Source: Oscillospiraceae bacterium (GTDB lineage Bacteria > Bacillota > Clostridia > Oscillospirales > Ruminococcaceae). From it: DNA of 36,183 bases. Location: positions 1 to 36,183 of the forward strand of contig JAFUJP010000080.1 of NCBI GenBank assembly GCA_017473745.1, given 5' to 3'. Position 1 is the first letter of the stretch; the number at the start of each line of letters is the position of its first letter. Made by a program: the position numbers and the translations under genes. This document shows, piece after piece, positions 30,174-36,183 of the stretch. Below the pieces are notes generated by a model that was not told where the DNA came from, ran no database searches, and saw only the letters and a list, made by a program, of their open reading frames with translations.

Positions 30174-30461
30174 ATTATTGTTTATATGCATTTAAAGCCT
30201 TCCCCTTGATGGGAAGGTGGCATCGCGTAGCGATGACGGATGAGGTGTTTCTATGCAAACACGGAAATTAGCGGACAAACACCTCATCACCGCCTTCGGC
30301 GGAGCTTCTCCTCAAGGAGAAGCCTACCCTCCGGGAAGCCCTTTTTAACGGGCGCACACATAGGTGCGCCCCTACGACGCGTTCTTAAATAATCCCTCAT
30401 CCACCGTGCCTACGGCAACGGTCCCCCTTCCCCTCTGGGAAGGCATATAAACAATAATTTA
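30171..30461. mobile_element. 291-bp MITE-like element, copy 2 (inverted relative to copy 1)
   Basis: It has the same 19-bp ends as copy 1: TAAATTATTGTTTATATGC (30171-30189) and its reverse complement (30443-30461). Its interior reads as the reverse complement of 11492-11781 with few changes. It lies exactly between two convergent genes. Its left end forms the TAA stop of the lipoprotein gene and its right end forms the TAA stop of the symporter gene. Its internal hairpins could also act as a bidirectional terminator. Confidence 0.82.
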
Positions 30462-31709
30462 TTTCCCTTTTGTGATTTTTATGACCTCGGGCGAAAGAAG
30501 AATTATTGCGGCAAGATTTGGGAAGACCATCAGCCCGTTGAAAATATCCGTTATACTCCAGATAAGGGGCAATTTTGCCGCAGAACCGAAAATGATTGCC
30601 GAACAAAAGAAAAAGCGGTATAAATTTGTCGAAATTTTACTCTTTGTAATATTTTCAAGGGCTTTTTCACCATAAAATGCCCAACCGATAATCGCCGCAA
30701 GGGCAAAAAGAAACATCGAAACACAAAGAAAAATCCTTCCTCCCATGCCGAAAATGGCGCTGAAGGCATCCGCGGCGGAATTTTCCGTGAATTTACCGCC
30801 GGAGGAAAGAATCACAAGCGCTGTGAGAGTACAGACGAAAATAGTGTCGATAAAAACCTCAACTATGCCCCAACAGCCCTGTAAAAGCGGATTTTTCTCG
30901 CCGCTTTCCGCGTGAGCGAGAGAGGCGGAACCCATGCCCGCTTCGTGGGTGAAGGTGCCCTTGGCAATGCCGACCCGCAGAGCCTCTGAAACGAGTATTC
31001 CGGAAATTCCGCCGCCGATTGATATCGGTTCAAATGCGGAAGCAAAAATGCTTTCAAGGGCGGATAAAAGCCCCTCACGGCAAATAAAAAGCACCCCGAA
31101 GCATCCCGCAACATAAATTGCCGCCATAAAAGGGACGAGGTATGACGAAGTTCTGATAACGGTTTTTGCTCCGCCGAAAAGCACAAGGGCGGTCAAAACC
31201 GCAAGGATCATTCCGATCGCAAGCGGTGATATGCCGAAGAATTTATAAAAAACGGCCCCGGCGGCGTTTGACTGCACCATATTTCCGCCGCCGAAAGATG
31301 CCAGAACACAGCAGATACACCAAACCGCGGCGAAAAATTTTCCGCCGAAAGCTTTTTCGATATATTTCATGGCGCCGCCGCGGTATTTTACCGCAAGGGC
31401 GGCTTCGGCAAATTTAAGCATCATGCCGAAAAAAGCGCCGACCCACATCCAGAAAACAGCGCCCGGCCCGCCAAGGGCAATGGCCGAAGCAACGCCGATT
31501 ATGTTGCCGGTTCCAACCGTTGCCCCAAGGGCGGTTGCAGTGGCGGCAAAGGCGCTTTTGCTTTTGAAAATGCGTCCTAAAGTATTTCTGATAACAGCCC
31601 CGGCTTTGCGTATGGGAAAAAATCCCGTCGCGGCGGTCAAAAAAGCGCCGGCTCCGAGCACAAGCACAAGAAGTGCCGGCCCCCATATTATTTTTGAAAG
31701 CGAATCCAA
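30459..31709 (-). CDS. Sodium:alanine symporter (AGCS family)
   Basis: Family blocks are clear: IIWGPALLVLVLGAGAFLTAATGFFPIRK, ATALGATVGTGNIIGVASAIALGGPGAVFWMWVGAFFGMMLKFAEA, then KGTFTHEAGMGSASLAHAESGEKNPLLQGCWGIVEVFIDT and IIGWAFYGEKALEN; about ten to eleven helices. It would import alanine or glycine with Na+. The start is unsettled. The open frame reaches GTG 31823, but that lies in the terminator of the upstream gene. AAGGAGG at 31739-31745 has only an out-of-frame ATG beside it. TTG 31709 gives the usual N-terminus but lacks a site. Its stop TAA is part of the flanking repeat element. Confidence 0.88.
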   Translation of the reverse strand: MDSLSKIIWGPALLVLVLGAGAFLTAATGFFPIRKAGAVIRNTLGRIFKSKSAFAATATALGATVGTGNIIGVASAIALGGPGAVFWMWVGAFFGMMLKFAEAALAVKYRGGAMKYIEKAFGGKFFAAVWCICCVLASFGGGNMVQSNAAGAVFYKFFGISPLAIGMILAVLTALVLFGGAKTVIRTSSYLVPFMAAIYVAGCFGVLFICREGLLSALESIFASAFEPISIGGGISGILVSEALRVGIAKGTFTHEAGMGSASLAHAESGEKNPLLQGCWGIVEVFIDTIFVCTLTALVILSSGGKFTENSAADAFSAIFGMGGRIFLCVSMFLFALAAIIGWAFYGEKALENITKSKISTNLYRFFFCSAIIFGSAAKLPLIWSITDIFNGLMVFPNLAAIILLSPEVIKITKGK

Positions 31710-31729
31710 AAGGAAAGAAAGCTTTTCCG

Positions 31730-31765
31730 TTTTGCATACCTCCTTTTCTGAAAAGGTATGCAAAA
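31730..31765 (-). promoter_or_regulatory. Hairpin masking the only ribosome binding site before the symporter
   Basis: TTTTGCATACC (31730-31740) and GGTATGCAAAA (31755-31765) form an 11-bp stem. The minus-strand GGAGG (31739-31743) lies at its edge and loop. Confidence 0.5.
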
Positions 31766-31812
31766 GGCCGAAGAATATGCTTTCAAAAGCCGTTTTTGCG
31801 GAAGAAGCAAAC

Positions 31813-31840
31813 AAAAAAAGCACCCTTTCGGGTGCTTTTA
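31813..31840 (-). terminator. Intrinsic terminator of the dehydrogenase gene
   Basis: On the minus strand, AAAGCACCC-GAAA-GGGTGCTTT plus a T-run, about 48 nt after the stop. Confidence 0.9.
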
Positions 31841-31888
31841 CGGATAAATACGGCCTGGGATCGCCGCAGCTTTTATACTGAAATTATA

Positions 31889-32914
31889 TCAGCAATAGTT
31901 TTCCATGGGGAAGGTGAGGTACTTGATTTCGTCAAGCTGATCGACGGTAACAACGCCTGCGGGAGCATTGAGAACGTCCGGAATACGGTTTACGATGGTT
32001 GCGCAGGTGTGTTCAACGGTTGCGGGTTTAACAACATGGAATTCAACGTCGGGTTCGCCGGTGATTTTCCAGTCGCACATATCGCCGTCGTTGGGTCCGT
32101 AAACTTTACCGATGCACTGGGTTTCGATAACCGGTCCCTGGAAGGTTTCGGTGGTAACTACCGCTGCCATACCGATGCAGTTGCCTTTGGGGATAACTTT
32201 GCCCATGGTTTCGGAATAAAGATCGGAATCATAGAAATAAGGAACGCATTTCTGGCTGTTGGATTTAACGGTCCAGCCGAATTTGGAAGCGAGGGATTCG
32301 TTGGAGCTCCATACATAGGAAGGCTCGAGAACTTCGGGATGAGCGATCTGTTCTTCAAATTCTTCGGGGGTAAGGCCAACGCCGTGTGCTTCTGCAAGTG
32401 CAAGACCATAGTCTTCTACGTTATAGGAAACAGCGCCTTCGATCTTGGTGATTTTCTGGCATCCGCCTGCAACCATGCCGACCATGTTTACCCAGAAGAT
32501 ATCTTCCATACCGGAACCGACGAAAGTGCAGTTGTTTTCTTTTGCGATAACGTCAAGTTTGTTGGTGAGTTCGGGGCTGGTGCTCCAGCTGCCGGTGGAT
32601 TCTTCGCAGGTGGTGATTACGCTGATACCTCTGGAAAGGCATTTCTCAAAGTGATCATAGCAGTCGCTTACAAGGCTGAAGAGGGTAACAACAGCGATAT
32701 CTGCATCGCAGTTATCAAGAACTTCGTCTGCGTCGGATTTGATGACAACGCCGGTTTTTACGCCGAGCTCTGCGAAATCGCCGATATCCATGCCTACAAC
32801 AGCGGGGTCAACGTCGATTGCGCCGACGATCTGTGCGCCTTTTTCATAAAGGTAGCGGATGATGTATTTGGCCATCTTGCCGCAGCCATACTGAACAACT
32901 TTTACTTTTTCCAT
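31889..32914 (-). CDS. NAD(P)-dependent amine dehydrogenase-like protein (2,4-diaminopentanoate dehydrogenase type)
   Basis: The 341-aa product starts at ATG 32914 after GGGAGG. An N-terminal Rossmann domain [32 protein letters not shown] is followed by [37 protein letters not shown] and a C-terminal dihydrodipicolinate-reductase-like domain ([20 protein letters not shown]). It resembles Ord, the 2,4-diaminopentanoate dehydrogenase of clostridial ornithine fermentation, but the other ornithine-pathway genes are absent, so the substrate is uncertain. Codon use suggests high expression. Its promoter carries a copy of the operator found in front of the adjacent merR gene. Confidence 0.72.
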   Translation of the reverse strand: MEKVKVVQYGCGKMAKYIIRYLYEKGAQIVGAIDVDPAVVGMDIGDFAELGVKTGVVIKSDADEVLDNCDADIAVVTLFSLVSDCYDHFEKCLSRGISVITTCEESTGSWSTSPELTNKLDVIAKENNCTFVGSGMEDIFWVNMVGMVAGGCQKITKIEGAVSYNVEDYGLALAEAHGVGLTPEEFEEQIAHPEVLEPSYVWSSNESLASKFGWTVKSNSQKCVPYFYDSDLYSETMGKVIPKGNCIGMAAVVTTETFQGPVIETQCIGKVYGPNDGDMCDWKITGEPDVEFHVVKPATVEHTCATIVNRIPDVLNAPAGVVTVDQLDEIKYLTFPMENYC

Positions 32915-32947
32915 AATAATTTTCCTCCCTGTTTTTTTGTTAACACT

Positions 32948-32978
32948 ATTATAATGTCTAAAGCAGGGTGAGAGTCAA
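32948..32978 (-). promoter_or_regulatory. MerR-type promoter with 19-bp spacer and operator, upstream of the dehydrogenase gene
   Basis: On the minus strand, TTGACT (32973-32978), a 19-nt spacer and TATAAT (32948-32953). The spacer holds CTCTCACCCTGCTTTAGAC (32956-32974), which matches 15 of 19 positions of the operator before merR. A 19-bp spacer with the operator inside it is the hallmark of promoters that MerR proteins activate by DNA distortion. Confidence 0.75.
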
Positions 32979-33006
32979 GCATTATTTTGTTAATTTTTTA
33001 TCTGAT

Positions 33007-33846
33007 TTATCTGAACGCCACGGGAACCTGCAAGCGCAGGAACATTCCGCGCTTTTCGTCATCAAAAACGCTGAATTCCGTAAGAACCTCGCAAATGTAA
33101 TCCCCAACAACTTTATATTCGTTTTCGGTGCAGTATTCAAGAAGGCGTTTTGCATATTCCGGCTCGTCATCAAAGCTATCGAGATAGATGCAGACATACA
33201 TTCCGCTGTCAATGCGTTTTATGGATTCGCTCTGGGGGAAGTTGTCATCCACAAGAACGAAGATTTCGTCGGATTCGAGCTTGCCCGCAAGAAAGCTTTC
33301 TTTCTTCATTGTGGTGCCCGCATTGCAGTAATAAATCTGGGGCAGATTGTGCTTTATCAAGCTGTTTTTCAGCTCTTTAAGCTCGTTTTCATAGACTTCG
33401 ATCCCGTATTCGTAAAAGTTGATGGAAGTGGGTAGGGAATAGATCTTGCGGTGGGGAATATATTCAATGGTGATGGTTCCGATGGAAGGGGATTTGCGGT
33501 ATCGTTCAAGGCTTTCGATGGTACGCGAAATTGCCGCGAGCTGAAGATTAAGATTTGCCATCTGCTCTTTGACCTGCTTTTTTCGGTGAATGAGGATGGA
33601 TTCGATAAGCTTTGTATCGCCGCTTTCAAGAACCTCTTTGATTTCTTTCAATTCCATTCCGAGGGCCTTCATATACTGTATCATATCAAGGCGTGCGTTT
33701 TGGCGGATATTATAATATCGATAACGGCTTTCCTTATCAATGTAACAGGGTTTTATAAGGCCTATCTCATCATAAAGCCTGAGGGTCGAAACAGAAATAT
33801 TGTTTATTTTAGCCATTTCTCCGATGCTGAGGAGTTCGTTTTTCAT
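33007..33846 (-). CDS. MerR-family regulator with GyrI-like effector domain
   Basis: The 279-aa product starts at ATG 33846 after GAGGTG. The N-terminal winged HTH is LSIGEMAKINNISVSTLRLYDEIGLIKPCYIDKESRYRYY, followed by a coiled-coil (about 75-125, KKQVKEQMANLNLQLAAISRTIESLERY) and a C-terminal effector domain of the BmrR/GyrI type (about 135-279). This is the architecture of ligand-binding multidrug activators such as BmrR. An operator copy in its own promoter and another before the dehydrogenase gene downstream suggest it controls both. Confidence 0.92.
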   Translation of the reverse strand: MKNELLSIGEMAKINNISVSTLRLYDEIGLIKPCYIDKESRYRYYNIRQNARLDMIQYMKALGMELKEIKEVLESGDTKLIESILIHRKKQVKEQMANLNLQLAAISRTIESLERYRKSPSIGTITIEYIPHRKIYSLPTSINFYEYGIEVYENELKELKNSLIKHNLPQIYYCNAGTTMKKESFLAGKLESDEIFVLVDDNFPQSESIKRIDSGMYVCIYLDSFDDEPEYAKRLLEYCTENEYKVVGDYICEVLTEFSVFDDEKRGMFLRLQVPVAFR

Positions 33847-33860
33847 ATTTTCACCTCAAT

Positions 33861-33887
33861 AAAACTCTAAACCTGCATTAGAGTTTT
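33861..33887. promoter_or_regulatory. MerR operator upstream of merR
   Basis: AAAACTCTAA-N7-TTAGAGTTTT is a perfect 10-bp inverted repeat. Its core CTCTAAACCTGCATTAGAG (33865-33883) recurs in modified form at 32956-32974. Confidence 0.75.
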
Positions 33888-33998
33888 TGAATATTTTGTT
33901 CTTTGTTATCATATTAACATATTTTCTGCGTTTTTCAAGGGTATTTTTATCTTTTTTGACAAAAGACAAACTTCTATAAATTTACTTGGATGAAAAAC

Positions 33999-34027
33999 TT
34001 GAAACTTTTGCAGAAATGGTATATTAT
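33999..34027 (+). promoter_or_regulatory. Probable promoter of the PASTA pseudokinase gene
   Basis: TTGAAA (33999-34004), a 17-nt spacer and TATTAT (34022-34027), leaving a leader of about 85-90 nt. The rest of the 33888-34120 gap is A+T-rich with nothing else recognised. Confidence 0.5.
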
Positions 34028-34120
34028 ATATTATGAATAGATATCTTTATATAATAAAGCTCAAAAAAGCCGAAAAAGCTTTGAACATATATCAAGTTTT
34101 CAGTGAAGGAGGCATTTGAA

Positions 34121-35857
34121 TTGCTTACTGAAGAACGCTATCTCTGCATGGGCTGTATGTCGGTGCTCGATGAAAACGGCAACTGCCGCTGCGGATACGA
34201 TGAAGATGCGCCCACCGATGAAGCCTGCATCCCCGTAAGAACAGTTGTGGGCGAAAGATACATAATCGGCCGCATGACCAAAATGAACGGCGAAGCCATA
34301 ACCTATATCGGATTTGATAAAGAAAACGAAGAAAAGGTTTTTATCCATGAATATATGCCGCAAAAAATCGCCAAAAGAAATGAACTGACCGGCGAGGTCG
34401 TTCCTTTCCCGGGCTGCGAAACACAATATAAGACCCTTATGGCGGATTTCTTTGACCTTTTCGATGCTTTGCGCAACTTCCGCCATACGGAATATATGAT
34501 GCCCGTGACGAACGTGATCCGCGATAATAATACCGTTTACGCGGTTTATAAATATATCAAAACCATTTCTTATGGGGACTACCTCAGCCATAACGGCGGT
34601 GAATTCACCTGGCCCCAGGTGAAAAGGCTTTTCATGCCGCTTTTCACAACGCTGACCTATCTTCACAGCAACGGTTTTGTTCACCGCGGAATTTCGCCCG
34701 AAAGCATAAGGGTAAACGCAAAGGGCCAGCTTATGCTCTGCGGTTTCGGAACGGCGGCGCTTTATTCAAAAGATTCGATAGTCGAACCGAATCTTTCCGC
34801 GGGATATTCCGCACCGGAACAGTATTCCGCCGGATATTGGCAGGGCGAATGGACCGACGTTTATTCCGTTGCGGCGGTGCTCTATAAATCCCTTACGGGA
34901 ACTTTGCCCGTCGATGCGGAATCCAGAAAAGAGGCTGACAACCTTTGCCCGCCGGAGGAACTGAACATCAATATTTCCTCGAGCGTTTCGGATGCGATTC
35001 TTAACGCGATGACCGTCAGCAGCGAATACCGCACCCGTTCCATAGATGATTTCACTGCGGAGCTTCTTGAATCCGCGGGTTCCAATACAAAGCTTTTCGG
35101 CGTAACCGAAGAAGCGGAAATCAAAAAGGCGGAGGAAGAATACTTCCCGCAGGAAAAAGAACGCCGCCAGAAAAAAGAAAAGAAAAAGGTTCGCATTCCC
35201 TGGGGGTTCGTTGTTTTCATCATTATGCTTGCGGTGCTTCTCGGAATAGTCGCGTTCCTTTTCAGATACACCGAAGTCCTCGGTTTCGGCAACAGAAGCA
35301 ACCTTGATAATTCCGATTCTTCTTCCCAGAGCAGCAGTTATGAAGAAGATAATCAAAGCGGTTATCTCATCACCGTTCCGAACTTTGTGGGAAGAATGAG
35401 AAACAACGTCGAAAGCAACGAGGATTATTCGAAATTCAGCCTTGTTTTTGAGGAAGAAAACAACAACGATTACGTCGAGGGCATGATTTTCGATCAATCC
35501 GTCAAATACCGCACCGAGGTTGAAGAGGGAACAACCATAGTCCTTAAAGTAAGCATCGGCCCGGAAAAGGTGCCCATGCCCGACCTTATCGGCAGCACTC
35601 TTGAAGAAGCAACGGCTCTTCTTGCCGAAATGGGTATTTCGTTCCAGCTTGTTCCCAATTACAGCGCGGAATATGAATATAATATCGTCTATGACCAATC
35701 CGTTCCCAAAGATACCGAAGTTGCCGTAAGCGACAGAATGAGCAAGGTATATATTTATTACGGCGCTCTTGAAAGCAGCGGAAACGACCCCTGGGGCGGA
35801 AGCAGCGGCGACAGCAGTTCCAACCCCGGCGTCACGGTTATAACCCCCGGCGGCTGA
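34121..35857 (+). CDS. PASTA-domain pseudokinase (degenerate Ser/Thr kinase)
   Basis: The 578-aa product starts at TTG 34121, 8 nt after AAGGAGG. Order: a zinc-ribbon-like CxxC..CxC (Cys 9, 12, 22, 24), a kinase fold (about 45-310), a basic stretch (KEKKKVRIPW), a membrane helix (about 361-381), a Ser/Asp linker, two PASTA repeats (about 415-480, 484-552) and a Gly/Ser tail. The catalytic residues are missing: the ATP-binding Lys is His 76 (VFIHEYMP where relatives have IKEYxP), HRD is HRG (188-190), DFG is GFG (208-210), and the glycine loop is lost. The fold (SAGYSAPEQYS, WTDVYSVAAVLYKSLTG) is intact, so it probably senses muropeptides and signals by binding rather than phosphorylation. A terminator follows. 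Confidence 0.9.
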   Translation: MLTEERYLCMGCMSVLDENGNCRCGYDEDAPTDEACIPVRTVVGERYIIGRMTKMNGEAITYIGFDKENEEKVFIHEYMPQKIAKRNELTGEVVPFPGCETQYKTLMADFFDLFDALRNFRHTEYMMPVTNVIRDNNTVYAVYKYIKTISYGDYLSHNGGEFTWPQVKRLFMPLFTTLTYLHSNGFVHRGISPESIRVNAKGQLMLCGFGTAALYSKDSIVEPNLSAGYSAPEQYSAGYWQGEWTDVYSVAAVLYKSLTGTLPVDAESRKEADNLCPPEELNINISSSVSDAILNAMTVSSEYRTRSIDDFTAELLESAGSNTKLFGVTEEAEIKKAEEEYFPQEKERRQKKEKKKVRIPWGFVVFIIMLAVLLGIVAFLFRYTEVLGFGNRSNLDNSDSSSQSSSYEEDNQSGYLITVPNFVGRMRNNVESNEDYSKFSLVFEEENNNDYVEGMIFDQSVKYRTEVEEGTTIVLKVSIGPEKVPMPDLIGSTLEEATALLAEMGISFQLVPNYSAEYEYNIVYDQSVPKDTEVAVSDRMSKVYIYYGALESSGNDPWGGSSGDSSSNPGVTVITPGG

Positions 35858-35881
35858 TAAAAACAGAATAGAACAGCAAAA

Positions 35882-35918
35882 AACGGAAAGGCAGCAAGCC
35901 TTTCCGTTTTATTTTTTT
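35882..35918 (+). terminator. Intrinsic terminator after the pseudokinase
   Basis: AACGGAAAGGC-AGCAA-GCCTTTCCGTT hairpin followed by TT-A-TTTTTTT. Confidence 0.92.
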
Positions 35919-35922
35919 GAGA

Positions 35923-36183
35923 TAAATTGTCATTGACTTTATAAACCTCCCTTGTGTAAGGGGAAGTGTCACCGTAGGTGACGGAGGAATTTATTATAAT
36001 TGACAATTAAAAATTTACAATTGAAAATTAAATTTACGCAAAATAATTTCAAAAACCGCCATTCCACTGTAGGGAACGGTCTTGACCGTTCCTTTCCGCG
36101 AAGCATTTTAAAGCCTTCCCCTCGGGCAAAGACGGCGAAGCGCGCCCTGTGGGCGATACAGCGAGCCGGATTTGGCGCAGGCA
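35923..36183. repeat. Mosaic of intergenic repeat modules at the right edge
   Basis: No gene is seen here. An 88-bp unit (35923-36010) has imperfect inverted ends TAAATTGTCA/TGACAATTAA around a CCTCC..GTCACC/GGTGAC..GGAGG hairpin. It is followed by an A+T-rich stretch, a GTAGGGAACGGTCTTGACC module also present near 5110, and a unit (36123-36183) similar, inverted, to the insert in the broken tRNA-Pro copy near 22780-22875. Confidence 0.55.

Noticed and set aside
31730..31765. Possible link between the TTTTGCATA in the symporter hairpin and the TTTTGCATAA of the cassettes' 16-mer
   Set aside because: Only nine A+T-rich bases are shared and the surrounding layout is different; chance is enough.

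Overview
The window looks like a chromosomal segment of an anaerobic, endospore-forming member of the Clostridia, probably an Oscillospirales/Ruminococcaceae-type gut lineage. This is inferred from the dipicolinate synthase pair dpaAB, DUF951-prfA, DUF2508, the MreB and PASTA-kinase genes, the AGCS symporter, the GGAGG ribosome binding sites and the many short intergenic repeats. No plasmid, phage or transposase gene is visible.

Layout. 1-1.1 kb: XRE repressor (cut by the window edge) divergent from a single-pass membrane protein, with two TACAAnTTGTA operators between them. 1.2-4.7 kb: leftward operon mreB-traX-ABC exporter. 4.7-5.3 kb: repeat element with inverted ends. 5.3-7.9 kb: leftward recD2 and a small membrane protein. 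8-10.1 kb: rightward dpaA-dpaB and an exported glucosaminidase, convergent with an S1-domain protein. 11.1-11.8 kb: MazG-like protein and a 290-bp inverted-repeat element. 11.9-17.3 kb: rightward housekeeping run DUF951, prfA, DUF4375, sua5, coaE, lytic transglycosylase, M18 aminopeptidase. 17.4-22.4 kb: five small lipoprotein genes in a row, at least partly duplicated. 22.4-22.9 kb: tRNA-Pro with duplicated fragments. 23.0-26.5 kb: a DUF2508 protein, then an HxlR regulator and a divergent radical SAM gene bracketed by three copies of an apparently noncoding cassette. 26.5-30.2 kb: ion-transporter-superfamily permease and two more lipoproteins. 30.2-30.5 kb: second copy of the 290-bp element, inverted. 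30.5-33.8 kb: leftward AGCS symporter, amine dehydrogenase-like enzyme and MerR regulator. 34.1-35.9 kb: PASTA pseudokinase. The end is intergenic repeats.

Most unusual feature. The three cassettes (23.29-23.76, 25.40-25.92 and 25.94-26.47 kb) each carry a divergent pair of sigma-A-like promoters. The leftward one is TTGACA-type and is followed almost at once by a terminator hairpin, so its transcript would be about 30 nt. The rightward one (TTGAAA-N17-TATATT) would make an RNA of about 300-350 nt with conserved and covarying hairpins, a Shine-Dalgarno-preceded 10-codon micro-ORF, a conserved 13-bp stem and a terminator. The control elements keep identical spacing in all three copies while much of the sequence between them differs. 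I do not recognise this as a named RNA family.

Other points: 290-bp miniature elements whose ends supply the stop codons of neighbouring genes, a MerR operator shared by the regulator and the dehydrogenase next to it, and a PASTA kinase lacking all three catalytic residues.
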